A stretch of DNA of 64,000 bases from Thermoanaerobaculales bacterium (GTDB lineage Bacteria > Acidobacteriota > Thermoanaerobaculia > Thermoanaerobaculales > Sulfomarinibacteraceae), in assembly GCA_035358815.1 (NCBI GenBank), contig DAOPQC010000005.1, positions 286,053 through 350,052 of the forward strand. The letters are read 5' to 3'. The notes below the pieces were generated by a model. It did not search any database, was not told the DNA's origin, and saw only the letters and a program-made list of their open reading frames with translations. The position numbers and the translations under genes are program-made. Shown one piece after another: positions 63,896-64,000 of the stretch (position 1 is the first letter of the stretch; every line of letters starts with the position of its first letter).

Positions 63896-63913
63896 GCCCC
63901 CACCCTGCCAGGG

Positions 63914-63955
63914 GATAGGATCTAGGATCTAGGATCTAGGTTCTAGGATCTAGCA
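63914..63955. repeat. Heptanucleotide tandem repeat
   Basis: Six units of seven bases, consensus TCTAGGA, the first and last degenerate and one with a single change. It lies 19 bases after the lptFG stop. CTAG is normally scarce in bacterial DNA, so a clustered run is conspicuous. It may vary in copy number. After it comes GC-rich sequence to the window end with nothing else recognised. Confidence 0.7.
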
Positions 63956-64000
63956 GGCCGCTGAAGAACCCCCCGTGTGTGCGGAGCGGTGGGGAGTAGG

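Overview
This is a single high-GC chromosomal stretch (GC and codon use look uniform by eye; nothing was computed) from a Gram-negative-type, LPS-making bacterium. The outer-membrane logic is explicit: lpxB, an LpxH-like phosphoesterase, a fused LptC-LptA bridge protein, lptB, a fused LptF-LptG permease and an outer-membrane beta-barrel. With the C-terminal MPKTA sorting tail, the PA2778/PA2779-type pair, DUF6677 and the large M14 and S8 secreted peptidases, I infer an Acidobacteriota member (Thermoanaerobaculia/Holophagae-like), but no rRNA is present to prove it. No rRNA, tRNA, insertion sequence, prophage or CRISPR array was seen.

Layout. 1-2.5 kb: a three-gene sortase locus (sorting substrate, sortase, M19 dipeptidase-like protein) behind a textbook sigma-54 promoter. 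2.6-11.5 kb: envelope and secreted proteins (C39-like lipoprotein and partner, BON lipoprotein, M14 peptidase, Ntn-type amidase, YceI plus outer-membrane barrel, an exported coiled-coil protein). 11.5-14.4 kb: a copper operon (DUF3347 protein, CopA). 14.6-17.9 kb: DUF1015-serA-serC for serine synthesis. 17.9-26.2 kb: PKD/dockerin-like protein, large subtilase, LpxH-like enzyme, sigma-54 activator, eroded MurB-like protein. 26.6-29.0 kb: LarA, then a cupin-ferredoxin pair under a perfect FNR box. 29.1-30.3 kb: a DUF1573 gene whose conserved cysteine codon is an in-frame TGA.

30.4-64 kb is almost solid plus-strand housekeeping: cmk-rpsA-ihfB, HIT protein, lpxB, rimO, ribF, PrsW-like protease, RodZ between two paralogous helical-repeat proteins, DnaJ-TPR, PP2C phosphatase, gpmI, accA, then the conserved run lptCA-lptB-rpoN-hpf-ptsN-hprK-rapZ-EIIA(Man)-ptsH-ptsI, followed by a cupin, a second copy of the exported coiled-coil family, miaB, a bifunctional nuclease, parA-parB, a dif-like site and lptFG.

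How the parts connect: the LPS genes supply lipid A maturation and a complete inner-membrane-to-bridge Lpt machine. The PTS genes form a phosphorelay without any sugar-transport EIIB/EIIC, so it is probably regulatory and tied to RpoN and HprK. RpoN could act on the sortase promoter through the receiver-less activator at 23.8 kb. The best candidates for new biology are the UGA-containing DUF1573 gene with a hairpin right after the UGA, the sigma-54-driven sortase locus in a diderm, the dif-like site beside parAB, the eroded MurB homologue, and two small paralogous families of unknown function.
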